A stretch of DNA of 33,403 nucleotides from Bacteroidaceae bacterium (GCA_024401185.1 JAKSLO010000018.1:1-33403), one strand, 5' to 3'; positions 22,845 to 33,177 are shown, counted from the first letter of the stretch. Program-made: numbers and translations. The notes: a model not told the origin generated them from the letters alone.

Positions 22845-25401
22845 AGAACTCCACCACCGTGATGCCTGCACCACCAAACTGCACATGCTCATCGTGATAT
22901 GACTTGACGCTGCGCACGGTAGAGAGGTACTGGCGTACGAGGGTGCGGAGGGCACCTGTTCCCGTACCATGCAGGATGCGAACTCGTGCCGCGCCAACCA
23001 AAATGGCATCGTCTATGTAGTAGGTTATTTGCTGCAAAGCCTCATCGGCACGAAGGCCACGTATGTCGATGTCCTGATGGAACTGCAGAGAGCGTTGGTG
23101 CATGTCTTCGCGTGTCTCCTTGCTCAGATAGGTGGCAGCTGAGGCAGATTTTTCCTCCTTAGGCTTCTCCGAAGCCACGAGTCGGTCAAGGTTGACCGTT
23201 GATTTTATCATGCCGAATACCACCACCGCCTTTTTCCCGGAGATACTCTCGATGGTACCCACCGTGCTCTGCCCACGCATCTTTACATGGCTGCCTACGG
23301 CCAAAACCTCATCGACGATAAGTTTGTCGATGACCACTTCTGCCTCCTTGCCCGACATGGGTGAGGACGTATTGCCAGCAGATGACTGCGCACCTTTTTC
23401 CTTACGTTCTTGCTTTCGTTTTCTGCGGTCAAGAATCTGCTGCATCTTCTTCTCGATAGACGCATTGCGCTCCTTCTCGTCGGCCTCTTGCATGGCCAGG
23501 GCGTCTTGCATCTCCTGCAACTGCTGGCGTGCCAGTCGGGTGCGCTCCTTCTCGGCTTGCGCTTCCTTGATTTCGCGTATGGTGTTCTCTATCTTTGCGT
23601 TAGCCTCGGCAATGATGCGCTGTGCCTCCTCCTTGGCCTCACGTATAATGGCCTTGCGCTGCTTCTGCAGGTCGGTCACCTCGTCCTCGTAGCGCGAGAT
23701 GGTTTGCTGCATCTGCTTTTCATGCTGATGGATGTTCTGTCGCTTGCTCTCCCAGTAACGCTTGTCGCGCACGATGTCCTGCAAGTACTTGTCGGCATCG
23801 ATGTATTCCTGTCCCACCAGTTTTGAGGCATCCTCGATGACAGCCTCCGGGATGCCTATCTTGCGTGCAATCTCCACGGCAAAACTGCTTCCCGGATTGC
23901 CTATCTGCAACTGGAAGAGTGCCTGCATCTGATGGCGGTCGTAGAGCATAGCTCCGTTTACCACCCCCTTGTTGTCGTCGGCAAAGTGCTTCAGATTCTG
24001 GTAGTGCGTGGTGATGACGCCAAAGGTGCCATGCTTGTGGAACTGTCGCAGTATGGCCTCGGCCAATGCACCACCAATGCCCGGTTCGGTACCACCGCCA
24101 AACTCGTCGATGAGCAGGAGCGAGGCAGGCGAGCAACTGCGCATCATGTTCTTCATGTTCAGCAGATGCGAGCTGTAGGTCGAGAGGTCATCGTCGATGC
24201 TCTGCTCGTCGCCGATGTCGATGAAGATGCTCTGGAAGATACCCATCTGTGACGCTTCGCCGATGGGTACGGGCAAGCCACATTGCACCATGTATTGCAG
24301 CAGACCTACCGTCTTGAGGCACACACTCTTGCCACCGGCATTGGGACCGCTGATGATGAGGATGCGCTGCTGCTTGTTGAGCATGATGTCGAGGGGAACC
24401 ACCTTGCGTCCCTGCGCCTTGAGGTTGATGGCAAGGAGGGGGTGTATGGCCATGGTCCAGTCGATGAGCGGCTTGCTGCTCACCTGTGGGGTGATGGCAT
24501 TGATTTGTGTGGCAAAGAGCGCCTTAGCCCTGACGAACTCGATGTCGGCCAGAAAGACGAAGGCGCGAAGCAGCTCTGGAGTGTTTTGCCTAAGTTTGTC
24601 GGTAAACTCCTGCAGGATGCGTATGACTTCGCGTCGCTCCTCAGCCTCCAGTTCGCGTATGCGGTTGTTGGCTTCTACCACCTCGGCAGGTTCGATGTAC
24701 ACGGTCTTTCCGGTAGCCGACTCGTCGTGCACGATGCCCTTCAGCTTGCGCTTCATGGCAGGAGCCACGGGGATAACCAGGCGACCGTCGCGCAGGGTGG
24801 GAGAGGCGTCTTGTTCCACCAGTCCTTCACTCTGTGCTGCCTTGAGTATCTTGTGCAGGGTGCGTCCTATGCTGCCCTCCAGGCGATGCAGTTCGCTGCG
24901 TATCTCATAGAGCGTACGGCTGGCATCGTCTTTTATCTTGCCGAACTTATCGAGTATCTGCTCGATGCGTCGCGTCACGGTGCGGAAGGTGAATACGCCG
25001 TCGGCCAGGTGCATAAGGGAGGGGTAGGTTGCCGGTTGTGCCTCAGAGGGGTCCTGTGACGTGTCTTCGCGACGGATGATGTCGATGAAGGCATGCAGCG
25101 TGTCAAGTGAACGCTTGAGGTCCCACATCTCTTGCTCCTCAATGAAGGTGCCCTCAATGCGTATGCGCTGAATGGTTGAGCGAAGGTCGAAAAACTCCAT
25201 CTCGGGCACATTGTCCTCCGTCTCGAGCAGACGGTTGAACTCACGTGTCTGCTCCAGTTTTTCGCGTATGGTCGTAACATCGGTAAGGAACGTCATCTCA
25301 TCGATGCGTTCCCTACCCATGGAACTGGCACAATGTTTGGCCAGCAATGTTCGTATTTCGTCGAACCCAATCTTTTGTTCGTAGTTTTTAGGGTATATCA
25401 T
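22843..25401 (-). CDS. mutS2: Endonuclease MutS2
   Basis: The 852-residue MutS homologue lacks the mismatch-recognition domain of MutS1; the family suppresses recombination or acts on stalled ribosomes. The order is core and lever domain (about 1-310), ATPase with Walker A ISGPNAGGKSVCLKTVG (about 345-361) and Walker B LLLIDEFGGGTEPG (about 427-440), a long charged coiled coil (about 520-640, rich in Glu/Lys/Arg), a linker with a KOW-like strand (GSHVKMRGQSTVGTIESISG), and a C-terminal Smr nuclease domain (DIRGLRADEAL...HGTGTGALR, about 770-852). The start is 9 bases after the S9 peptidase stop, so they share a transcript. Confidence 0.95.
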   Translation of the reverse strand: MIYPKNYEQKIGFDEIRTLLAKHCASSMGRERIDEMTFLTDVTTIREKLEQTREFNRLLETEDNVPEMEFFDLRSTIQRIRIEGTFIEEQEMWDLKRSLDTLHAFIDIIRREDTSQDPSEAQPATYPSLMHLADGVFTFRTVTRRIEQILDKFGKIKDDASRTLYEIRSELHRLEGSIGRTLHKILKAAQSEGLVEQDASPTLRDGRLVIPVAPAMKRKLKGIVHDESATGKTVYIEPAEVVEANNRIRELEAEERREVIRILQEFTDKLRQNTPELLRAFVFLADIEFVRAKALFATQINAITPQVSSKPLIDWTMAIHPLLAINLKAQGRKVVPLDIMLNKQQRILIISGPNAGGKSVCLKTVGLLQYMVQCGLPVPIGEASQMGIFQSIFIDIGDEQSIDDDLSTYSSHLLNMKNMMRSCSPASLLLIDEFGGGTEPGIGGALAEAILRQFHKHGTFGVITTHYQNLKHFADDNKGVVNGAMLYDRHQMQALFQLQIGNPGSSFAVEIARKIGIPEAVIEDASKLVGQEYIDADKYLQDIVRDKRYWESKRQNIHQHEKQMQQTISRYEDEVTDLQKQRKAIIREAKEEAQRIIAEANAKIENTIREIKEAQAEKERTRLARQQLQEMQDALAMQEADEKERNASIEKKMQQILDRRKRKQERKEKGAQSSAGNTSSPMSGKEAEVVIDKLIVDEVLAVGSHVKMRGQSTVGTIESISGKKAVVVFGMIKSTVNLDRLVASEKPKEEKSASAATYLSKETREDMHQRSLQFHQDIDIRGLRADEALQQITYYIDDAILVGAARVRILHGTGTGALRTLVRQYLSTVRSVKSYHDEHVQFGGAGITVVEF

Positions 25402-25410
25402 GTAGTCTTG

Positions 25411-27876
25411 TTACAGATTTTTCTTAGGATACATCGTGTCCCACCAGGTGGGATCGTCTTGCAGCCACTTGGCAAACCATGCATAGTAGGTGTTGACCCA
25501 CTTGACCTGCTTCTCGTAGTCGAGGATGTGATGGTTCTGCCCCTCCACACTCACAAAGGCACACTCGCGACCCAGAATCTTCAGGGCGGTGAACATCTGA
25601 ATGCTCTCGTTGATGGGCACGTTGGTATCGGCCTCGCCATGCAGGAAGAGTATAGGGGTGTGCACCTTGTCGGCGTTGAAGAGGGGAGCCTGTCCCGAAA
25701 GCAGTTTCTCGTTGTTCCACGGGTAGCTGTGTGCTGCACTCACGGCACTATAGCTATAGCCCCAGTAACCAAATCCCCAGTAGCTGGTGGGGTTGCTGAT
25801 GCCGGCGTGGCTCATGGCTGCGGCAAAGATGTCGGTCTGTGTCATGAGGTACATGGTCATGAAGCCTCCGTATGAGGCACCCAGGCATCCTATCTTCTTG
25901 TCGTTGACGAAGGCGTGCTCCTTGCAGAACTGCTTGGTGCCCTCGATGATGTCCTCGGCCGTGCCCTCGCCATAGGTGTTGACGTGGCGTGCCGCAAACT
26001 CCTGCCCGAAACCCGTGCATCCGCTGGGCTGGATGACGTACACCACATAGCCCATGGCTGCCCATCCGTGGAAGTTGTAGTACGACTCCAGGTAGCGTCC
26101 TGTGGGCGAACACCCGCCATAGTAGTACACCAGCATGGGGTACTTCTTGCTCTCGTCAAAATGAGGAGGCAGATAGTAGCGTCCGCAGATGCTGTCGCCA
26201 CGACTGTTCGTGAAGTACCAATCCTCGCATTTGCCCAGCGCAACATCGCCCATGCGCACCTCGTTGAAGTCGCGCACCAAGGTCTCCTTGCCCGTCTTGA
26301 GATCGACGGTGTACACACGGTCGGCGTTCGAGTCGCTCTGTCCCGTGTAGCTCATCATCAGTTTGTTATTGGCCAGCGAGAAACTTGCTATGTAGCATTC
26401 CGACAGTTTCAGCTGGTTGATCTTGCCAGTCTTGGGGTTGATGCAGAAGATGTCCTTGCGGTCTCGGTTTTCGCATAGCGCATATACGTTGCCATCTATG
26501 CGATTGACCTGTACGGACAGAATGTTGGGGTTGAAGTCGCGGGTAAGGCTCTTTATCTCCTTTGTCTGCAGATCCATGACGTAAAGCTCAGTTTGCACCA
26601 TGCTGGGTATCTTGCCCGTAGGGTCATTCTTGCCGATGCCGCCAAAGGCCTCAGGACTTCCGGTCAGGATGATGTGCTTGCCGTCAGGCAGAAACTCAGC
26701 GTTGTTCATGAATCCGTCGCGCTTCACCAGCGTGTCCACCTTCTGCGTGTCGCGGTTGTAGAGGTAGAGGCTGTTGAAGGTGAAGGGGCGCTCTGTCATG
26801 TCGTTTTGGCTTGAGATGATGAGCACCTGTCGGCCGTCCTCGCTTACCGAGGCATACGAATTGTGGTGTCCGGCCGTGAGTTGCGTGAGCTGTCCCGTCT
26901 GCACGTCCAGCAGCTGAGCGCTGACGCGGGTGCGCCATCCTGGCTGTCTGTCGTCGGGTTCGAGTATCTGGTGCACCTGTGCGTCATCCTTAGGTCCCTC
27001 TACCGTCTGCGACACGAGCATCTCCTTCTCGCCGGGTAGGAACTGTCCTCGTGTATGCAAGTAGTTGGTGAAGAGTGGGGTAGCCTTGCCTGTGGCAGGG
27101 TCAACGTATTCGTAGATAGTCTCACCCTGTATGCCTTTGCGCGAACGTATGTAGCGGTCGCCCTCGCTGGCCCAGCTGTCGTACCCCTCGCAAGATGAGA
27201 TGTTGCCCGTCTTGAGGTCGATCATCTGTCGCTTCCATTCCGTCTTGGTGTCGGCAGTCACCACCTTGGTGTTCAGCATCAGGTAGCGACCGTTGGCACT
27301 CAATGCCGTGGTGCTGGCCTTCTCGCCGTTCATGTAGTCGGCTAGGGTGTAGGGGCGCTTTCCTTCGGCGTTTATGGTGATGAAGCTGCTCTGCTCGCTC
27401 TCCACGCTCAGCGTCAGCGTGTCGGTCTCGTTAGCCTTGCAAAGCACTTTTACGGCCACCTCATGGCGTCCGGGGGTGAGGTCCTTGTTGCCACCCTCCT
27501 TGTTGTCTATGTAGGTGGTGACGGCCTGATTGGCATTGGCCTTGACGGTACACTTGGCAAAGCGTATGTTGTCAAAGGTGAATCCTGCCACAAAGATGGC
27601 ATTCCGTTCGCCCGCCTTGATTTCGATGGCAGGGTTGCCGTTCTTGTCGCTGATGAGTGTGGCTTGCTGCCCATTCTTCCACGTCTGTGGTGCGATGCCG
27701 TTCTTCAGGAAGTCGTCGTTGTCGTACTTCCTGCCGTTGGCATCTATCGTGTCGATTTGTATGGCTGCCGTGGCGGTAAACGGGCCAGCCAGTCTTATTT
27801 GCCTCACCGGCAGGCTTTCTGATTGTGCGCTCAGCATTGCCATGGCGCCAAGCAGGCTCAGTATAGTCTTTTTCAT
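25411..27876 (-). CDS. Exported S9 (prolyl oligopeptidase-family) peptidase
   Basis: The 821-residue precursor has a signal peptide (about 1-18), an N-terminal beta-rich region, a propeller-like middle (about 190-560) with repeated DLKTG turns (MIDLKTGNISS, YVMDLQTKEIKS, YTVDLKTGKETL), and a C-terminal alpha/beta hydrolase. The catalytic triad is visible: Ser in GCLGASYGGFMTMYLMTQ (about 668), Asp in FLHGEADTNVPINES (about 748) and His in EGQNHHILDYEKQ (about 780). It probably degrades short peptides in the periplasm, in line with the peptide-fermenting habit of the group. It lies between the RSH gene (88-base gap with a hairpin) and mutS2 (9-base gap). Confidence 0.9.
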   Translation of the reverse strand: MKKTILSLLGAMAMLSAQSESLPVRQIRLAGPFTATAAIQIDTIDANGRKYDNDDFLKNGIAPQTWKNGQQATLISDKNGNPAIEIKAGERNAIFVAGFTFDNIRFAKCTVKANANQAVTTYIDNKEGGNKDLTPGRHEVAVKVLCKANETDTLTLSVESEQSSFITINAEGKRPYTLADYMNGEKASTTALSANGRYLMLNTKVVTADTKTEWKRQMIDLKTGNISSCEGYDSWASEGDRYIRSRKGIQGETIYEYVDPATGKATPLFTNYLHTRGQFLPGEKEMLVSQTVEGPKDDAQVHQILEPDDRQPGWRTRVSAQLLDVQTGQLTQLTAGHHNSYASVSEDGRQVLIISSQNDMTERPFTFNSLYLYNRDTQKVDTLVKRDGFMNNAEFLPDGKHIILTGSPEAFGGIGKNDPTGKIPSMVQTELYVMDLQTKEIKSLTRDFNPNILSVQVNRIDGNVYALCENRDRKDIFCINPKTGKINQLKLSECYIASFSLANNKLMMSYTGQSDSNADRVYTVDLKTGKETLVRDFNEVRMGDVALGKCEDWYFTNSRGDSICGRYYLPPHFDESKKYPMLVYYYGGCSPTGRYLESYYNFHGWAAMGYVVYVIQPSGCTGFGQEFAARHVNTYGEGTAEDIIEGTKQFCKEHAFVNDKKIGCLGASYGGFMTMYLMTQTDIFAAAMSHAGISNPTSYWGFGYWGYSYSAVSAAHSYPWNNEKLLSGQAPLFNADKVHTPILFLHGEADTNVPINESIQMFTALKILGRECAFVSVEGQNHHILDYEKQVKWVNTYYAWFAKWLQDDPTWWDTMYPKKNL

Positions 27877-27914
27877 AAATGCAGATATTGTGCGATGTCA
27901 AAAAAGGGATGTGG

Positions 27915-27948
27915 AACATGCCCATGAATGGAGTCCAACGGGCATGTT
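27915..27948 (-). terminator. Hairpin between the RSH and S9 peptidase genes
   Basis: AACATGCCC (27915-27923) pairs with GGGCATGTT (27940-27948), with a 16-base loop. On the minus strand a T run follows nine bases later (A run near 27900-27905). It may end part of the RSH transcript before the peptidase gene. Confidence 0.55.
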
Positions 27949-27964
27949 AACCCTCGATTTGTTT

Positions 27965-30184
27965 TTAACTTCTTGTCACGTTCTTCACGCCCTTCACGGT
28001 TTTGAGCTTCTTGATGAGCTGCTGCAGTCGGCTTGTGTCATCGAGCATCACGGTGAGGTGACCGCTGAAGAGTCCGTCGTGACTGTCGATGCTGATGCTG
28101 CGCATGAGCATCTTCTCCTCCTTCGAGATGATGCTGGTGATGTTGCTCACGATGCCCAGGTCGTCGTTGCCCACTATGTGCAGGGTGATGGCATACTGGC
28201 TGGCACCCTTGCCCGCCCATCGGGCCTTGACGATGCGGTAGCCAAAGCGCTGGCGCATCTGTGTGGCGTTGGGACAGTCCTCTCGGTGAATCTTGATGCC
28301 TCCCGAGGCGGTGACAAAGCCAAAGACGTCATCGCCATAGATGGGCTGACAGCATTTTGCCAACTGGAACTCCAGTCCCTTGAGGTCCTTGTCGATGACC
28401 ATTACGTCCTCGTGCCCCGATGTCATGAGCTTGTTCTCCTGCTTGTCGTTCATCACAAACTCCTCAGCCTTGCGCACGTCGCTCTTTTCGCCCTCGCCGC
28501 GCTCAAATCGCTGACGGTTGAGGTATTCCTCCACCACGTCGTTTACGTCTATGATGCCCTCGTTCAGCGCCTTGTAGAAGTCGGTCACTACCTTGTAGCC
28601 CATCTTCTTCATGGTGTGCATCAGGGTGGCCTCGCTCATCTCAATCTTGCGATTCTTCATCTTGCGCTCCAGCAACTCCTTGGCCAGGGTCACTTGTCCT
28701 GCCTGCATCTCCTTGAGGCTGGTGCGTATCTTGGTTCTTGCTTTCGAGGTCTTGACTATGTTCACCCAGTCTTGTTTGGGCGATTGGTTGTTCGAGGTCA
28801 GAATCTCCACCTGGTCGCCGCTATTGAGCTCCTGGCGTATGGTGACGTTCTTGTTGCCTATCTTGGCTCCTATGCAATGGTCACCCACCTTGGTGTGGAT
28901 GGCATAGGCAAAGTCGAGCACCGTGGCACCCTTGGGCAACTTGAACAAGTCGCCTTTGGGGGTGAAGACGAACACCTCGTCCTCCACCAGGTCCATCTTG
29001 AAGGCATCCATCAGCTGCATATCGTCGTTGGTCTCCAGGGCTGCACGAATGCCAGCCAACCATTCTTCAAGGTTGCCCTGCTGACTCTTCACACCCTTGT
29101 ATCGCCAATGGGCAGCCAGGCCATGCTCTGCCACGTCGTCCATGCGCTCGGTGCGTATCTGCACCTCCACCCATTTCTGCTCAGGACCCAGCACGGTGAT
29201 GTGCAGACTCTCGTATCCGTTGCTCTTGGGCACCGACAGCCAGTCGCGCATGCGCTTCGGATTGCTCTGGTACATGTCGGTGATGATGCTGAACACATGC
29301 CAGCAGTCCGTCTTCTCCTTCTCGGGTTCCGAGTCAAGGATGATGCGTATGGCAAAAAGGTCGAACACGCCGTCCACGTCCACCTTCTGCTTCTTCATTT
29401 TCTGGTAGATGCTGTGAATGCTCTTGGTGCGTCCCTTCATGTGGAACTTCAGACCTGCATCGACGAGCTTCTTCTCGATGGGGCCTATGAAGTTGGCAAT
29501 GTACGCATCACGGCTCTTCTTCGTGGCGTTCAGCTTCTCCTTGATGTGGTAGTAGGCATCGTGCTCCAGATACTTCAATGAGAGGTCTTCCAGCTCGCTC
29601 TTCAACTGGTAAAGTCCCAGTTTGTGAGCCAGGGGAGCATACAGGTAGGCAGCCTCCATGGATATCTTCTGCTTGGCCTCGGCATTCTGGGTGTCGCGTA
29701 TCTGTCGCATGATGACCAGTCGGTTGGCTATCATGATGAAAATGACGCGCATGTCCTCGGCAAAGCTCAGCAGCAGTTGTCTGAAGTTCTCGCTCTCTAC
29801 GGCGTTCGACTTCTCGTACAGTCCCTGTATGCTCTTCATGCCGTGCAGTATGTTGGCCACCTCTTCGCCGAAGTCCTTCCTGACATCCTCAATGGTAAAG
29901 GCTTCGGTCTTGAAGGCAGAGCTCAGCATGACCGCCACTATGCTGCCTCGCGTCATGCCCATGTCCTTGGCCAGCACCAGGGCTGCCTGCATGTCGCACA
30001 CCACAGGGTTCAGCCCGAAGTCGTCGCGAGTCAGTTGGCCTGTTTCTGCGGCTTTTCGTATGTATTGCTTTACAAGTTCCCTGTCGCTGAAGGGTACATC
30101 CTGCCCGCCTACAGCCATCAATTGCTGGTGCAGGCTGAGCATCGTTTCGCGCTCGTGCAAAGTGAAGAAATTGTTGTCAATCAT
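27965..30184 (-). CDS. RelA/SpoT homologue with degenerate hydrolase domain: (p)ppGpp synthetase
   Basis: This 739-residue long RSH protein makes the alarmone (p)ppGpp from ATP and GDP/GTP. The order is a pseudo-HD domain (about 25-190), synthetase (about 240-370, with FDLFAIRIILDS, RMRDWLSVPKSNGYESLH and EVQIRTERMDDVAEHGLAAHW), TGS (about 400-460, VFTPKGDLFKLPKGATVLDF), a helical/conserved-Cys region (LAKCCQPIYGD) and ACT (about 660-739). All HD metal ligands are lost: the HDxxED motif reads SSAFKTE (88-94) and ADRLHNMR reads ANRLVIMR (153-160). It should therefore only synthesise. A bifunctional partner must lie elsewhere. The synthetase RxKD-type motif reads RMRD. It heads a transcript with the peptidase and mutS2. 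Confidence 0.92.
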   Translation of the reverse strand: MIDNNFFTLHERETMLSLHQQLMAVGGQDVPFSDRELVKQYIRKAAETGQLTRDDFGLNPVVCDMQAALVLAKDMGMTRGSIVAVMLSSAFKTEAFTIEDVRKDFGEEVANILHGMKSIQGLYEKSNAVESENFRQLLLSFAEDMRVIFIMIANRLVIMRQIRDTQNAEAKQKISMEAAYLYAPLAHKLGLYQLKSELEDLSLKYLEHDAYYHIKEKLNATKKSRDAYIANFIGPIEKKLVDAGLKFHMKGRTKSIHSIYQKMKKQKVDVDGVFDLFAIRIILDSEPEKEKTDCWHVFSIITDMYQSNPKRMRDWLSVPKSNGYESLHITVLGPEQKWVEVQIRTERMDDVAEHGLAAHWRYKGVKSQQGNLEEWLAGIRAALETNDDMQLMDAFKMDLVEDEVFVFTPKGDLFKLPKGATVLDFAYAIHTKVGDHCIGAKIGNKNVTIRQELNSGDQVEILTSNNQSPKQDWVNIVKTSKARTKIRTSLKEMQAGQVTLAKELLERKMKNRKIEMSEATLMHTMKKMGYKVVTDFYKALNEGIIDVNDVVEEYLNRQRFERGEGEKSDVRKAEEFVMNDKQENKLMTSGHEDVMVIDKDLKGLEFQLAKCCQPIYGDDVFGFVTASGGIKIHREDCPNATQMRQRFGYRIVKARWAGKGASQYAITLHIVGNDDLGIVSNITSIISKEEKMLMRSISIDSHDGLFSGHLTVMLDDTSRLQQLIKKLKTVKGVKNVTRS

Positions 30185-30207
30185 AGGCTGAAACCATTAT
30201 TTTGATT

Positions 30208-30215
30208 CAAAGGTA
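30208..30215 (-). promoter_or_regulatory. Candidate -7 element of the RSH gene
   Basis: TACCTTTG on the minus strand is identical to the -7 box of the ATPase promoter and lies 24 bases before the ATG. The -33 position has no TTG. Confidence 0.5.
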
Positions 30216-30259
30216 CAAAAAAATATTTTGTTTATGCGTGTTCTAATTATTTTTTTTAC

Positions 30260-30267
30260 TATTTTTG
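30260..30267 (+). promoter_or_regulatory. Candidate -7 element of the DUF4301-purT operon
   Basis: TATTTTTG fits TAnnTTTG and lies about 104 bases before the DUF4301 ATG, divergent from the RSH promoter. There is no -33 TTG at the expected distance. Confidence 0.4.
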
Positions 30268-30370
30268 CGTACAATAAGAATGATGCAACTCAGATTACTC
30301 TCATAATGGGACGTTTTTCTCCCTTGTTATTCAAGTTGTGAAGTGACTAATCGTTAACCTTTTAAAATAC

Positions 30371-31894
30371 ATGATAATGTTGACAGCAGAAGACAAAATC
30401 CAGTTACAGAAAAAGGGCATTACCGAAGAGCAGGTAGAGGCCCAGTTGAAGAGTTTCCGTGAGGGTTTCCCCTTCCTTAAGCTTCGTGCAGCCGCTTCGG
30501 TTGGCAATGGCATCCTTCGTCTTACCGACGAGGAAGTGGCACAGTACACCCAGGCTTGGAACGACTATAAGGCCGAGGGGCATCACATCACCAAGTTCGT
30601 GCCTGCCAGTGGCGCTGCCAGTCGTATGTTCAAGAATATGTTCGAGTTCCTCGATGCCGACTACGATGAGCCTACCACTCCCTTTGAGAAGAAGTACTTC
30701 GAGGAGATTCATAACTTTGCCTTTTATCAGGCTCTTGACGATGCTTGCCATGTCAACGAGGGTAAGGGCATCGACACCTTGATGGACGAGGGCAACTACA
30801 AGGCTGTAGTGGCAAACATGCTGGGCGAGGATGGACTGAACTACGGACAGCTGCCCAAGGGCTTGCTGCAGTTCCATACCTATGACGATGAGGCTCGCAC
30901 TCCCCTTGAGGAGCATCTGGTAGAGGCCGCTCTCTATGCCACAAGCTGTGGCAAGGCCGATGTGCACTTTACCGTGAGCACCGAGCATCGCGAGCTCTTT
31001 GAGGAACTTGTAGAGCGTGTTCTGCCCGAGTACGAGCAGAAGTATGGCATCAAGTATAACGTCACCTTCAGCGAGCAGAAGCCCAGTACCGACACGCTTG
31101 CGGCTACAATGGACAACGAGCCCTTCCGCACCGATGACGGCAAGTTGCTGTTCCGTCCCGGAGGCCATGGCGCCCTCATCCAGAACCTCAGCGACCTTGA
31201 GAGCGATATCGTGTTCGTGAAGAATATCGATAACGTGGTGCCCGACCGCCTGAAGGATGATACCGTTACCTACAAGCAGGTGCTGGCAGGTGTGCTTGTC
31301 ACCTTGCAGAAGAAGGCTTTCGACTATGTGAAGCTTCTCGAAAGCGGCAAGTACTCGCGCGAGGATATTCTCGACATCATACAGTTTGTCCGTCACGACC
31401 TCTTTACCGATGTGCCCGGACTCAAGACGATGGAGGATGCCGAACTCGTTAACTTCCTGCACGATGAACTGAACCGCCCCATGCGTGTGGCTGGCGTGGT
31501 GAAGAATGTGGGCGAGCCTGGTGGTGGTCCCTTCCTGGCATACAATCCTGATGGTACCATCTCGGCTCAAATCCTTGAGAGCAGCCAGATTGACAGCAAC
31601 AATGCCGAGTACATGAAGATGTTCTCGCAGGGCACTCACTTTAACCCCGTTGACCTCGTATGTGCCATCCGCAACAGCAAGGGCGAGAAGTTCGACCTTC
31701 CCAAGTTCGTTGATCCCGCTACGGGCTTTATCTCTTACAAGAGCAAGAGCGGCCGTGAGCTCAAGGCGCTCGAGTTGCCCGGACTCTGGAATGGTGCCAT
31801 GTCCAACTGGAGCACCGTGTTCGTAGAGGTTCCCCTCAGCACCTTCAATCCTGTGAAGACGGTCAACGACCTGCTGCGCGACCAGCACCAGTAA
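30371..31894 (+). CDS. DUF4301 protein, possibly nucleotidyltransferase-like
   Basis: This 507-residue cytosolic protein shows the features of Bacteroidota DUF4301, whose function is unknown. Three stretches resemble UDP-sugar pyrophosphorylases: [14 protein letters not shown] (about 76-89), like the nucleotide-binding loop after the first strand; [13 protein letters not shown] (about 260-272), like the GGHG loop; and [12 protein letters not shown] (about 280-291), like the strand carrying the metal-binding Asp. From these I infer a GT-A nucleotidyltransferase fold. The start may be the ATG at 30371 or the one at 30377. purT begins 19 bases after its stop, so the two are one operon. Confidence 0.85.
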   Translation: MIMLTAEDKIQLQKKGITEEQVEAQLKSFREGFPFLKLRAAASVGNGILRLTDEEVAQYTQAWNDYKAEGHHITKFVPASGAASRMFKNMFEFLDADYDEPTTPFEKKYFEEIHNFAFYQALDDACHVNEGKGIDTLMDEGNYKAVVANMLGEDGLNYGQLPKGLLQFHTYDDEARTPLEEHLVEAALYATSCGKADVHFTVSTEHRELFEELVERVLPEYEQKYGIKYNVTFSEQKPSTDTLAATMDNEPFRTDDGKLLFRPGGHGALIQNLSDLESDIVFVKNIDNVVPDRLKDDTVTYKQVLAGVLVTLQKKAFDYVKLLESGKYSREDILDIIQFVRHDLFTDVPGLKTMEDAELVNFLHDELNRPMRVAGVVKNVGEPGGGPFLAYNPDGTISAQILESSQIDSNNAEYMKMFSQGTHFNPVDLVCAIRNSKGEKFDLPKFVDPATGFISYKSKSGRELKALELPGLWNGAMSNWSTVFVEVPLSTFNPVKTVNDLLRDQHQ

Positions 31895-31913
31895 AGGATA
31901 CTATTTGCAAATT

Positions 31914-33098
31914 ATGAAAAAGATATTGTTACTTGGTAGTGGCGAACTCGGAAAGGAGTTCGTCATTGCCTGCAAAAGATTGGGACAGTATGTAGTGGCT
32001 TGCGACAGCTACGACAATGCGCCTGCCATGCAGGTGGCCGACGAACGCAGGGTGTTCTGCATGCTCGATGGTGAGGCCTTGATGGCTACTGTGGCAGAAG
32101 TAAAGCCCGACATCATCGTGCCCGAGATTGAGGCTATCCGTACCGAGAAGCTTTATGAGTGCGAGGCACAGGGCATTCAGGTAGTGCCTTCTGCCAAGGC
32201 TGCCAACTACACCATGAACCGCAAGGCCATCCGCGAGTTGGCACATACCGAACTGGGTTTGAAGACGGCCAATTACCTTTACGCAACCACTTACGACGAA
32301 CTTGTCAAGGCTGCCGATGTGATAGGCTTCCCCTGCATCATCAAGCCTCTCATGAGTTCGTCTGGCCACGGACAGAGCAAAGTGGATAGTGCCGACGAAC
32401 TGCCCAAGGCGTGGGAATATGCTTGTGGAGGTGCCCGTGGTGACTTGATGGAGGTCATCGTGGAGCAGTTCATCCCATTCGACTATGAGATTACCTTGCT
32501 CACCGTCACCCAGCACGATGGTCCTACGCTGTTCTGTGCTCCTATCGGACACGTGCAGAAGGGGGGCGACTATCGTGAGAGTTTCCAACCTCGCATCATG
32601 AAGCCCGAGCACGTCAAGCAGGCTCAGCAGATGGCCGAGAAGGTGACGGCTGCGCTTACTGGTGCAGGCATCTGGGGCGTGGAGTTCTTTGTGAGCGAGA
32701 AGGAGGGTGTCATCTTCAGCGAACTGAGTCCCCGTCCCCACGATACCGGTATGGTGACACTTGCCCTGACGCAGAATCTCAGCGAGTTCGAGCTTCATGC
32801 ACGCGCCGTGCTTCATCTTCCCATTCCCGAGATTACCCTGGAGCGCCAGGGGGCTTCTGCTGTCATCCTCTCTGAGGCCGAAGTCTATACTCCTACCTAT
32901 TCCGGACTCGAAGAGGTTTGCGCATCTCCTCGTTCCTATCTGCGCATCTTTGGCAAGCCCAATGCGCATGCCGGCCGTCGCATGGGTGTTGTGGTCTGCT
33001 GGGACAAGCTCCTTGACGACAATGATGCCTTGGCTGCCTCGCAGATTGCCTTGCGCGACCGTTGCAAGGCCCTTGCTGCTAAGGTCACGGTAAAGTAG
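31914..33098 (+). CDS. purT: Formate-dependent phosphoribosylglycinamide formyltransferase
   Basis: PurT makes formyl-GAR from GAR, formate and ATP, the folate-independent third step of purine synthesis. It is an ATP-grasp enzyme; at 394 residues it equals the usual length. Motifs are [17 protein letters not shown] (2-18), VPEIEAI (about 74-80), [17 protein letters not shown] (ATP lid), WGVEFFV and [16 protein letters not shown] (metal ligands and active site). I chose the ATG at 31914; a TTG three codons upstream is in frame but gives no family match. It is followed by a strong terminator. Confidence 0.95.
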   Translation: MKKILLLGSGELGKEFVIACKRLGQYVVACDSYDNAPAMQVADERRVFCMLDGEALMATVAEVKPDIIVPEIEAIRTEKLYECEAQGIQVVPSAKAANYTMNRKAIRELAHTELGLKTANYLYATTYDELVKAADVIGFPCIIKPLMSSSGHGQSKVDSADELPKAWEYACGGARGDLMEVIVEQFIPFDYEITLLTVTQHDGPTLFCAPIGHVQKGGDYRESFQPRIMKPEHVKQAQQMAEKVTAALTGAGIWGVEFFVSEKEGVIFSELSPRPHDTGMVTLALTQNLSEFELHARAVLHLPIPEITLERQGASAVILSEAEVYTPTYSGLEEVCASPRSYLRIFGKPNAHAGRRMGVVVCWDKLLDDNDALAASQIALRDRCKALAAKVTVK

Positions 33099-33128
33099 TG
33101 CGTTGACACAACCATTCTGCAACATATA

Positions 33129-33177
33129 AAGCTTGCTGCAAAGCTCTTCGTTTATGAGCCATGCAGCAGGCTTTTCC
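33129..33177 (+). terminator. Rho-independent terminator after purT
   Basis: AAGCTTGCTGCA (33129-33140) pairs with TGCAGCAGGCTT (with one G-T pair). An inner GCTC/GAGC stem is present, and a TTTT run with further T follows. Confidence 0.85.

Noticed and set aside
22581..23009. 142-codon minus-strand frame
   Set aside because: It overlaps the mutS2 3' end in another frame and its rest is made of the 11-bp array.
27530..29581. 683-codon open frame on the plus strand
   Set aside because: It lies antisense to the well-supported S9 peptidase and RSH genes; its His/Leu/Val-rich composition is typical of the reverse frame of a codon-biased gene.
30404..33125. Two long minus-strand frames (30404-31888 and 31929-33125)
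   Set aside because: They are reverse shadows of DUF4301 and purT, both of which have clear family motifs on the plus strand.
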